NCBI RefSeq assembly: GCF_021287045.1
Contig: NZ_JAJTBG010000005.1
Location: 233,795-297,794 of the forward strand
Source: Oryzomicrobium sp.
GTDB taxonomy: Bacteria; Pseudomonadota; Gammaproteobacteria; Burkholderiales; Rhodocyclaceae
DNA: 64,000 nucleotides
Reading direction: 5' to 3'
Shown here: piece by piece, positions 8,193-14,825 of the stretch
How the letters are laid out: the number at the start of each line of letters is the position of its first letter
Numbering within the stretch: the first letter of the stretch is position 1
The notes under the pieces: generated by a model
Database searches by the model: none
Told to the model about the DNA's origin: nothing
The model's input: only the letters and a program-made list of their open reading frames with translations
Program-made: the position numbers and the translations under genes

Positions 8193-9068
8193 TCACACCC
8201 GATCCGTGACTTTGGCGCCGAACAGGCCCCGGGGCATGAAGAAGAGGATCAGCAGGATCAGCACGAAGGGCACCGCGTCCTTGTAGGCCGACGAGATGTA
8301 GCCGGCGGCCATGGCCTCCACCACCCCCACCAGCAGGCCGCCGAGCACGGCCCCCAGGCCGTTGCCCAGGCCACCCACCACCGCGGCGACGAAGCCCTTG
8401 AGGCCGAGCATGATCCCCACGTCGTAGGAGGTCAGGGTGATCGGCGTCACCAGGATGCCGCCCAGGGCGCCCAGGGCCGCCGACATGGCGAAGCTGATGA
8501 ACAGCACCCAGTTGGTGTTGATGCCGACCAGCTCCGAGGCCAGGCGGTTGTACGAAGTGGCCAGCATGGCCTTGCCGTACAGGGTGCGGTTGAAGAAGTA
8601 CCAGAGGCCCACCACCACCAGGGCGGTGACGCCCAGCACCCACAGGCTCTGGGGTTGCAGGGTGGCGCCCAGCACCTCGATCGGCTCGTTGCCGGAGAAG
8701 GCCGGCAGGGAGAAGGTGCCCTTGCCCAGCCAGACCTGGATCAGGCCGCGGATCACCAGGGAGGCGCCGATGGTGATGATGATCAGGGTCACCGTCTCGG
8801 CCCCCTTGACCGGTTCGATGGCCAGCTTTTCCACCACCACGCCAACCACGGCAGGCACCAGGATCGCCAGGGTCAGGGCCACCGGCATGGGCAGGCCCAT
8901 CTGGGAGAAGAACACCGCGAGCATGCCGCCGAGCATGATGAATTCGCCCTGGGCGAAGTTGATCACGTTGCTGGCGTTGTAGATCAGGGTGAAGCCCAGG
9001 GCGGCCAGGGCGTAGGTGGCGCCGACGGTGACCCCGGAAAAGAGGAATTGCAGGAACTGGGCAAGCAT
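8193..9068 (-). CDS. livH: ABC transporter permease LivH
   Basis: Inner-membrane permease of the HAAT-type importer, 291 residues, and the first gene of the minus-strand operon. The typical LivH opening GVTVGATYALAALGFTLIYNA and the NFAQGEF motif are present near the N-terminus. The start is taken at ATG 9068 because it gives the family length; a GGGGGG tract lies just upstream. An in-frame TTG at 9089 would add seven residues. Substrate binding would be provided by LivK, encoded 12 kb away at 21981. Confidence 0.92.
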   Translation of the reverse strand: MLAQFLQFLFSGVTVGATYALAALGFTLIYNASNVINFAQGEFIMLGGMLAVFFSQMGLPMPVALTLAILVPAVVGVVVEKLAIEPVKGAETVTLIIITIGASLVIRGLIQVWLGKGTFSLPAFSGNEPIEVLGATLQPQSLWVLGVTALVVVGLWYFFNRTLYGKAMLATSYNRLASELVGINTNWVLFISFAMSAALGALGGILVTPITLTSYDVGIMLGLKGFVAAVVGGLGNGLGAVLGGLLVGVVEAMAAGYISSAYKDAVPFVLILLILFFMPRGLFGAKVTDRV

Positions 9069-9187
9069 CACAGCCCCCCGTTCGCGCAAGCGATGGCGGC
9101 CCGGCGGCGGGCCTGGTTTGTCTCCTTCATGTGACCTCCTTTTTTGTGGCGGGCAGTCAGCGGCTGGTCCCGAGCCTCCCGAAACTC

Positions 9188-9216
9188 ATTCTGGAATACG
9201 TAACTAATTCTGTCAA
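9188..9216 (-). promoter_or_regulatory. Sigma70-like promoter of the livH operon
   Basis: On the minus strand a perfect -35 TTGACA (9216-9211) is followed by 17 bases and a -10 CAGAAT (9193-9188, four of six matches). It lies about 120 bases upstream of livH and just past the terminator of the iclR gene. The spacer contains GTTACGTATT, whose complement AATACGTAAC (9195-9204) recurs upstream of livK. Confidence 0.55.
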
Positions 9217-9226
9217 TCGAAAATGA

Positions 9227-9273
9227 TACAAAAAAATAGCCGCATCGAAATAAACGTATCGATGCGGCTATTT
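9227..9273 (-). terminator. Rho-independent terminator of the iclR-type gene
   Basis: A 14-bp perfect inverted repeat (AAATAGCCGCATCG at 9234-9247, complement at 9260-9273) with a 12-base loop. On the minus strand it is followed directly by a T run. It lies 22 bases after the regulator stop codon and insulates it from the livH promoter. Confidence 0.85.
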
Positions 9274-9294
9274 GATTGTTTATCAATGGATTTT

Positions 9295-10104
9295 CTACAT
9301 TTTCGGCCCCGGCGGCTGGCCCGTGTGGCCCAGCCGGCTCGACAGATCGGCGGCGGCGGTGCGCAGGGCGCGCACCACCTTGCCCTCCGCCGCCATGTCG
9401 AACATGCCCTGCACCCCCACCACCAGCATGGCGATGGTCAGCTCGCCCTTGAAGTTGAACACCGGTGCCGCCAGGGCCTCGACCCCGGGCACCAGGTAGT
9501 AGCCGGACACGGCGGCGAAACCGTCCCGGCGCACCGCGTCGAGCATGGCGCGCACCTTGGGCCAGGTGCGCAGGTCGTCGGGCAGCTCCGGATTGGCCAT
9601 CTCGCGCTCGATCAGGGGCCGCACCGCCTCCTCGGCCAGGTAGGCGGCGAAGACCCGGCCGCTGGCCGAGGTGAGCATTTCCAGGGCGGTGCCGGTGACC
9701 ACGTTGACCGTGATCGGCCGGCGCGGCCGTTCCCAGCGCACGATCACCGGGCCGTGCTCGCTCCACACCGCCAGGGCGGTGGTCTCGTTGATCTCGTCGC
9801 GCAAGGCGGCGATCGCCGCCAGGCCGAGGCGGATGCGGTCGAGCCGGTCGATGGAGACCAGGCCGACGTTGAGGGCGAAGGAGCCCAGGTCGTAGCGGGA
9901 GGTGTGGGGGTCCTGTTCCACCAGGCCGGAGCGGATCAGGCTGACCAGGTAGCGGTGCACCTTGGAGGCGGGCATCCCCGCCGCCGCCGCGATGTCCTTG
10001 AGGGCCATGGAGCGCTGGCCGTTCACCATCACCCGGAAGATGTCCATGCCGATCTCCAGGGACTGGACCCCGTGTTTGCCGTCGGACTCGTCACTCATGC
10101 GCAT
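9295..10104 (-). CDS. IclR family transcriptional regulator
   Basis: DNA-binding regulator of 269 residues. The N-terminal winged helix-turn-helix (SMALKDIAAAAGMPASKVHRYL, about residues 31-52) is followed by a C-terminal effector-binding GAF-like domain typical of IclR proteins, containing TALAVWSEHGPVIVRWE and SGRVFAAYL. Such proteins control aromatic-acid operons in response to pathway acids or CoA esters. It sits between the livH operon and divergent paaY, with a perfect IclR-like palindrome in the divergent gap. It is probably autoregulatory and controls paaY and possibly livH. A second in-frame ATG is two codons downstream. Confidence 0.9.
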   Translation of the reverse strand: MRMSDESDGKHGVQSLEIGMDIFRVMVNGQRSMALKDIAAAAGMPASKVHRYLVSLIRSGLVEQDPHTSRYDLGSFALNVGLVSIDRLDRIRLGLAAIAALRDEINETTALAVWSEHGPVIVRWERPRRPITVNVVTGTALEMLTSASGRVFAAYLAEEAVRPLIEREMANPELPDDLRTWPKVRAMLDAVRRDGFAAVSGYYLVPGVEALAAPVFNFKGELTIAMLVVGVQGMFDMAAEGKVVRALRTAAADLSSRLGHTGQPPGPKM

Positions 10105-10132
10105 TCCTTGATATTCTGAATTTCAAAACATG

Positions 10133-10147
10133 TTCCACCAAATGGAA
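10133..10147. promoter_or_regulatory. Candidate IclR operator
   Basis: Perfect inverted repeat TTCCA-N5-TGGAA in the 72-base gap between the iclR gene and divergent paaY. Its size and core resemble IclR-family 15-bp palindromes. It is positioned to control both genes; binding is inferred. Confidence 0.45.
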
Positions 10148-10176
10148 TTATGCCATTCCCCCAGGAGACTCACACC

Positions 10177-10803
10177 ATGTCCAGCGCCCCCACCCTCCGC
10201 GTCTACGCCATCGACGGCATCGTCCCGGTGGTCGATCCCAGCGCCTTCGTCCATCCCAGCGCCGTGCTGATCGGCGACGTCATCGTCGGCCCGGGCTGCT
10301 ACGTCGGCCCCGGCGCCAGCCTGCGCGGCGACTTCGGCCGGCTGATCCTGGAGGCCGGCGCCAACCTCCAGGACACCTGCGTGATGCACGGTTTTCCCGG
10401 CACCGACACGGTGGTCGAGGAGGACGGCCACATCGGCCACGGCGCCGTGCTGCACGGCTGCCGCATCGGCCGCAACGCCCTGATCGGCATGAACGCGGTG
10501 ATCATGGACAACGCCGTGGTGGGCGAGGCGGCCATCGTCGCCGCCTGCGCCTTCGTCAAGGCCGGGGCGGAAATCCCGGCCCGGCACCTGGCCGCCGGGG
10601 TGCCGGCCAAGGTGGTGCGGGAATTGAGCGAGGAGGAGATCGCCTGGAAGGTGGCGGGCACCCGCACCTACCAGGATCTGACCAAGCGCTGCCTGGCCAC
10701 CCTGGTGGAAACCGCGCCGCTGGCCGCAGTGGAGCCGGACCGGCCGCGCATCCACATCTCCGGCGTGGTGCCCCTGGTGGAGGCCAAGCAGGGCAAGGGT
10801 TAA
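10177..10803 (+). CDS. paaY: PaaY-like hexapeptide-repeat protein (thioesterase/gamma-carbonic-anhydrase fold)
   Basis: Left-handed beta-helix protein of 208 residues with repeated hexapeptide turns ([43 protein letters not shown]). Metal-ligand histidines fit the gamma-carbonic anhydrase pattern ([13 protein letters not shown]). PaaY acts in phenylacetate degradation as a rescue thioesterase that removes dead-end CoA esters. The start at 10177 has AGGAG upstream and matches the family length (about 196 residues in E. coli); a longer in-frame start at 10150 lacks this. It is convergent with paaX and close to the other paa genes. Confidence 0.88.
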   Translation: MSSAPTLRVYAIDGIVPVVDPSAFVHPSAVLIGDVIVGPGCYVGPGASLRGDFGRLILEAGANLQDTCVMHGFPGTDTVVEEDGHIGHGAVLHGCRIGRNALIGMNAVIMDNAVVGEAAIVAACAFVKAGAEIPARHLAAGVPAKVVRELSEEEIAWKVAGTRTYQDLTKRCLATLVETAPLAAVEPDRPRIHISGVVPLVEAKQGKG

Positions 10804-11119
10804 GCCGCTTCGGCTTTAGCCTTCGGAAAATCCGAAGGATTGGCCCACCGAAAAGGCCAAAGTCCGCGACAGTATTTGAGTTTAGCCATTTGCGCTCCGC
10901 CAGCCTACGCAAAAACCGAAGGCTGGGCGCGGTACGCCCACGGCCCCCACGACCAGCCAATCCCCTAACCCGCCGGCCGCCCGGCCCGCGCAACGCCGCC
11001 CCGACCGGAGCGAGGCCGATGCCGGCGGGCGGTGCGGAACAGCGGGGAAGCAATGCGAAAACCGCAGGGGAACGGCGGCGGCGGAATGAACCGCCCCGCC
11101 ACCCCGGCACGCCGCGGCC
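10804..11119. other. Convergent intergenic region with two hairpins
   Basis: 316 bases between paaY and paaX, which end towards each other. Two hairpins stand in tandem: CCTTCGGA-N3-TCCGAAGG (10820-10838) and TTGGCC-N9-GGCCAA (10840-10860). Neither has a clear T run on either strand, so they are weak or Rho-assisted termination or RNA-stability elements. No supported coding sequence was seen in the rest. Confidence 0.5.
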
Positions 11120-12076
11120 CTACAGGGCGATGGCGGCGAGGGGATCGTCGTCCGGGAAGCGGTCGGCGAAGGACGGGTCCAGGGGCGGAAAGCCCCCGTC
11201 GGCCAGGCGCAGGTGCGCTTGCAGGTGGCGCTCGGAAGGCTCCACCAGGCGCCGGTAGAGGTCGCGGCAGAGCAGCCGGGCGCGCTGGCCGGGCCAGTCC
11301 GGCGGCAGCAGCACGTCGGGCAGCTCCGGGTCGCGCAGCAGCATGCGCCGGTAGTCGTGGATGAGCAGGATGCGCAGCAGGAAAGCCTCTTCGTCCCCCA
11401 CCTCGGCGTGCCGGTCGCGGCGCAGGTCGGCCAGGATCGGCAGGTAGGTGGCGACGAACTCGCCGTAGTCGGCGGCCAGGTCCTCCAGGTCCCAGGCGCG
11501 GCGCACCAGGTCGGCGTCGTTGGCCGACAGGCCCGAGAGGGAATCGGCGGCCAAGAGCGGCATCAGCCGGCCGAGGAAGTCGGCCATGCCCTCGGCCACC
11601 AGGGCGTCCAGGGCCGCGGTCAGGTCGGCGCTGGGGTGTACGAAGCAGTCCGCCCCCAGAGCGCCGAAGCCCTGCCAGAACAGGGCGTTGCGCAGCCGTT
11701 CCCGCTCCCGGGGGTCGAACTCGCCCACCGCCAGGATCAGGCGCCAGCGCCGATCCCACTGGGGGGCGTGGGAGGAATAGATGTGCCGCGAGGCTTCCTC
11801 GAAGCGGCGGTGGCCGGCCGGGGTCAGTTCGTAGTCGGCGCGGCGGCCCTTGGCCTCGGCGCGCAGCCACTCGTCCTTGGCCAGGCGGAACACCGAGGTG
11901 CGCACCAGCCGTTCGGACAGTTCGAGGGGTTCGAGCAGGCGGATCAGGCTGCCCAGCCAGATGCGGCCGCCGTGGGGCAGCACTGCGTCGCCGAACACGG
12001 AGGTGATCAGGGACCCCGCCTGGACGCGGCGCTGCTGGCGGAAGGCATCGAGGCGACGGCGGATGGATTCGGTCAC
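11120..12076 (-). CDS. paaX: PaaX family phenylacetyl-CoA-responsive repressor
   Basis: Transcriptional repressor of 318 residues, the length of E. coli PaaX. It has the PaaX N-terminal winged helix (AGSLITSVFGDAV, GGRIWLGSLIRLL, ERLVRTSVFRL), the central FWQGFGAL region, and the C-terminal LLIHDYRRMLLRDPELP and LLPPDWPGQRAR motifs that are hallmarks of the family. PaaX normally releases DNA on binding phenylacetyl-CoA, so its presence argues that a phenylacetyl-CoA-like ester is the signal here. The start is GTG at 12076 and lacks a clear Shine-Dalgarno. The likely targets are the divergent promoters at 14483-14738. Confidence 0.93.
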   Translation of the reverse strand: MTESIRRRLDAFRQQRRVQAGSLITSVFGDAVLPHGGRIWLGSLIRLLEPLELSERLVRTSVFRLAKDEWLRAEAKGRRADYELTPAGHRRFEEASRHIYSSHAPQWDRRWRLILAVGEFDPRERERLRNALFWQGFGALGADCFVHPSADLTAALDALVAEGMADFLGRLMPLLAADSLSGLSANDADLVRRAWDLEDLAADYGEFVATYLPILADLRRDRHAEVGDEEAFLLRILLIHDYRRMLLRDPELPDVLLPPDWPGQRARLLCRDLYRRLVEPSERHLQAHLRLADGGFPPLDPSFADRFPDDDPLAAIAL

Positions 12077-12236
12077 GGCGGGGTCGGGGTAAGGGCGAAA
12101 GCGGGCAATGTTAACGGGGCGTCACCGGCATCGCCAGTGCGCCCCGCAAATCCGGCCAAAAAGTCCGGGCAAAAGTCTTGTTCCGGCATCGGGCTGCGAA
12201 TCCGGCCGAGAGTCAGGCCAGGACCTAGACCAGGAT
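12077..12236. other. Intergenic gap between reductase gene and paaX
   Basis: 160 bases upstream of paaX on the minus strand and downstream of the reductase stop. It contains CCGGCC and AATCCGGCC repeats but no clear terminator or coding sequence. Confidence 0.4.
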
Positions 12237-13286
12237 TCAGGCCGACAGCAGGTGGGCCGGGTCGGCCACCTCGATCTGCTGCTGGGAGAAGAAGCCTTCG
12301 GTGTGCAGCATATCGTCGCGCACCCCCAGGGCCTTGGCGGCGGCGACGCAGGCGTCGGTGAATTCCGGGCTGCCGGCGACGAACACGGTGTGCTTGGACA
12401 GGTCCGGGTAGAGCTTGGGCAGCAGGGCGTCCAGACGGCCGTGCAGGTAGCCCTCGGCCTCTTCCCGGGTCAGGGTCACCTTGTAGTCGAAGTTGCGGTG
12501 CTTGGTGCGCCACCAGGCCATCATGCCCTGGCTGTAGACGTCGTCCCGGGTGCGGGCCGAGAAGAGCAGGTTCACCGGCTTGCGGTAGCCGCGGCGCAGG
12601 GCCGCCTCGGCCAGGGCCAGGATCGGCGCCAGGCCGGTGCCGGCGGCCAGGCACAGCACCGGGGCGTCCACCGAGGGGTCGCCGATGAAGGTGCCGTAGG
12701 GGCCGGAAATCTTGACGTTGTCGCCCACCTTGAGGCTGTCGTGAATCCAGGCGCTGGTCAGGCCGCCGTCGGCGCGGGCCACCTGGAGCACCAGCTCGCC
12801 GTCGGGGCGGGGGGCGTTGGAAATCGAATAGGCGCGGGCCGGGATGTCGGCGCCGGGGTTGCCGATGGTGACGTACTGGCCGGGCCAGTAGCGCAGCGGC
12901 GGCGCCACCGGGCGCAGGCGCAGTTCCATCACCCGGTTGGCGATGAGGCGCTTGTCCACCACCACGAACAGGGCGTTTTCCTTGGGCGGGAAGAGCTTGG
13001 GCCGGGCGTCCTCGGTGCCCCACTCGATCACCAGCTCGTCGGAGATCGGCTTGGCCATGCACATCAGGCCGTAACCCTGGCGGCGCTCGTCGGCGGACAG
13101 GGCCATGTCGAGGACGATGCCCTGGTCGAATTGGCCGGACAGCACCTTGACCTTGCATTCGCCACAGGCGCCGGCCCGGCAGTTGTTGGGCAGTGCGTAG
13201 CCCGCATTCTCCAGGGCCATCAGGACGGTGTCGCCGGAGCGGCATTCGACCGCGCGGCCGGAAGGTTGCATGACGATACGGGCCAT
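12237..13286 (-). CDS. Ferredoxin-NAD(P)H reductase, N-terminal [2Fe-2S] type (oxygenase reductase component)
   Basis: Electron-transfer protein of 349 residues. Residues 1-90 are a plant-type ferredoxin with cluster ligands C36, C41, C44 and C76. Residues about 105-205 form the FAD domain with RAYS (151-154), and residues 205-349 the NAD(P)H domain with AGTGLAP (215-221). The ferredoxin-first order is that of phenol hydroxylase, methane monooxygenase and benzoate dioxygenase reductases. PaaE has the ferredoxin at the C-terminus, and BoxA carries 4Fe-4S clusters, so this is neither. It lies 101 bases behind the diiron protein gene on the same strand, making it the obvious electron donor. GGAGAG precedes the ATG. 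Confidence 0.9.
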   Translation of the reverse strand: MARIVMQPSGRAVECRSGDTVLMALENAGYALPNNCRAGACGECKVKVLSGQFDQGIVLDMALSADERRQGYGLMCMAKPISDELVIEWGTEDARPKLFPPKENALFVVVDKRLIANRVMELRLRPVAPPLRYWPGQYVTIGNPGADIPARAYSISNAPRPDGELVLQVARADGGLTSAWIHDSLKVGDNVKISGPYGTFIGDPSVDAPVLCLAAGTGLAPILALAEAALRRGYRKPVNLLFSARTRDDVYSQGMMAWWRTKHRNFDYKVTLTREEAEGYLHGRLDALLPKLYPDLSKHTVFVAGSPEFTDACVAAAKALGVRDDMLHTEGFFSQQQIEVADPAHLLSA

Positions 13287-13329
13287 GGAACGTCTCTCCT
13301 CGTTGCTTTTATCGGTTTCTCTTGGGGTG

Positions 13330-13357
13330 AAAGGGCCGGCCACCCGGCCGGCCCTTT
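13330..13357 (-). promoter_or_regulatory. Strong intercistronic hairpin between diiron and reductase genes
   Basis: Perfect 12-bp stem (AAAGGGCCGGCC at 13330-13341, complement at 13346-13357) with a four-base loop. It has no proper T run, so partial termination or mRNA processing and stabilisation is more likely than full termination. It would allow more diiron protein than reductase to be made. Confidence 0.55.
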
Positions 13358-13387
13358 CGGTACTGCGCGCTGCCGGCTGGGCGGCGA

Positions 13388-14416
13388 TCAGAACACCGGG
13401 ATGATGTCGTCCATCTCGACGTCGCTGATTTCCTTGCCGGTGATGCCCACTTCGGGGATCGCCGGGAACTCGATGCCGTAGCGGTCGAGCACGCCCTTCA
13501 GGTTGAGCATGGCGTTGCGCCAGTTTTCCAGCTTCATCTCGTAGGTCGGGATGCCGAAGCCAGCCATGCGCGCCACTTCCTCGGCTTCGCGCTGGGTGGC
13601 GATGAAGTCGGAGGGCAGGTCCCAGAACTCCATCGGCGGCTCGAACAGCACGGCCGAGAGGAACAGATAGCCGGCGCGGATCTGCTTGGTCACCACGTCC
13701 TTGTTGGCCTGGTTGAGCTTGGGATAGTCGCGCTCCATCACCGCCATGCAGATGGCCATGTGTCGGCCTTCGTCCCGGCCGATGTTGCGGAAGCCTTCCT
13801 TGAAGACCGCTTCCCGGGAGTTGTCGTACATCTGCTTGAAGATGGTGGCGGCGGCGATCTCGCCCATCAGGAAGGAGCTGAACAGCACGGCCAGGTCGTA
13901 CTTGGGCACGGCCTGCTTGTAGCCGGTCCAGTAGCGGCCGCCGTTGAAGTACAGCCACTTGGCGTTCTTCTGCAGACGGCGGCCCAGATCGGTCTTGGGC
14001 TCGTAGGTAATGGGATCGGGGTGGGCGAGCAGCTTGGTGATGGCCAGGCCGCACATGATTTCGTGGTTCTGCTCGTCGCGGGTCACGGAGAAGAAGCACT
14101 TGCGCACCGGATCTTCTTCATGGACCTCGTAGGTCTTGATCAGGGCCTCGGCGAAGACCGGGGGGGCGGACGCGTCGAACACCGACAGCAGGGTCCACCA
14201 GTAGGCGATCGCCTCGCGCTCTTCCCAGGAATAGCTGTCCACGTCCAGGGTGTCCCAGGGCAGCTTTTCGGGGTCCCAGTTCTCGCGCAGGGCGGCTTCC
14301 CAGACTTCTTGCAGCTTCTTGGTGTGGGAGTGCCAGGACAGGGGGTAGACGTTCGGTTGCTGAGTCTCGGGCGGGAGCTCCATCGAATCGGAAAAACGTT
14401 CCTTGTGGTTTGCCAT
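13388..14416 (-). CDS. Ferritin-like diiron oxygenase candidate replacing PaaABC
   Basis: Soluble 342-residue helical protein with a carboxylate-bridged diiron signature: E115-x-x-H118 (RDEQNHE) and E216-x-x-H219 (RDEGRHM), with E90 (VFAE) and E186 (FLMGE) as the remaining carboxylates. The E186-to-E216 distance of 30 fits the ferritin/R2/AurF-type four-helix bundle. It is not PaaA (no sequence match, different length) and not BoxB (which is about 470 residues). It belongs to a ferritin-like group I cannot name. The GGAGGAG site fixes the start at 14416; an upstream in-frame extension of 21 residues is unlikely. It is divergent from paaN and followed by a matching reductase. The inferred role is O2-dependent attack on an aryl-CoA or aryl acid feeding PaaG and PaaN. 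Confidence 0.8.
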   Translation of the reverse strand: MANHKERFSDSMELPPETQQPNVYPLSWHSHTKKLQEVWEAALRENWDPEKLPWDTLDVDSYSWEEREAIAYWWTLLSVFDASAPPVFAEALIKTYEVHEEDPVRKCFFSVTRDEQNHEIMCGLAITKLLAHPDPITYEPKTDLGRRLQKNAKWLYFNGGRYWTGYKQAVPKYDLAVLFSSFLMGEIAAATIFKQMYDNSREAVFKEGFRNIGRDEGRHMAICMAVMERDYPKLNQANKDVVTKQIRAGYLFLSAVLFEPPMEFWDLPSDFIATQREAEEVARMAGFGIPTYEMKLENWRNAMLNLKGVLDRYGIEFPAIPEVGITGKEISDVEMDDIIPVF

Positions 14417-14482
14417 ATCTCCTCCAGCTATGTGTGGGTTCAAGGTGCCCGGCCGAGCGTCGTCACCCGTGCCGTCCAATTC

Positions 14483-14511
14483 ATCATGTTACCTACAAAA
14501 TCGTTTGTCAA
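14483..14511 (-). promoter_or_regulatory. Promoter of the diiron-reductase operon
   Basis: On the minus strand TTGACA (14511-14506), 17 bases, then CATGAT (14488-14483), about 65 bases upstream of the ATG. The spacer ends in TTTTGTAGGTAAC, resembling TTTTGTAAC in the opposing paaN promoter. This makes it a candidate shared PaaX operator. Confidence 0.55.
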
Positions 14512-14709
14512 CGTTTTTTGTATCGTATTTTTTGGCTAGGCAGCGGGCGACGAATCGGAACCCGGCGTTTTCCGCCCCTCTTCCCCCCCCCTCGCCATGG
14601 GCCTTGAACAGCCACAAAGCGGCATGAACACGTTATTCCGGGCCATTCCGGGGATGAGCCGCCGCGGGTGTGCCAGTTTCCTGTCCGCCGCTCGATATGA
14701 TACAAACCA

Positions 14710-14738
14710 TTGACACGGAGTAACTCGTTTTGTAACGT
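14710..14738 (+). promoter_or_regulatory. Promoter of the paaN operon
   Basis: TTGACA (14710-14715) with a poor -10 TAACGT (14733-14738) 17 bases later, about 88 bases before the start. GTAAC occurs twice as a direct repeat in and after the spacer (14720-14724 and 14732-14736). A weak -10 fits a promoter under activator or repressor control. The rest of the divergent gap (14417-14825) shows no coding sequence. Confidence 0.5.
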
Positions 14739-14825
14739 GTAATTCATGCCCTTCCCCATCGGGGTCCTGGGCACCACTGATTACCAGGCCCTCGCGCCCA
14801 CCCCAACGGAAAGATGGAGACAACG

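Noticed and set aside
12237-14416. First read as boxA/boxB (benzoyl-CoA epoxidase)
   Set aside because: The reductase has a [2Fe-2S] ferredoxin domain rather than the 4Fe-4S clusters of BoxA, the diiron protein is 342 rather than about 470 residues with no BoxB match, and boxC is absent while paaG, paaK and paaX are clear.
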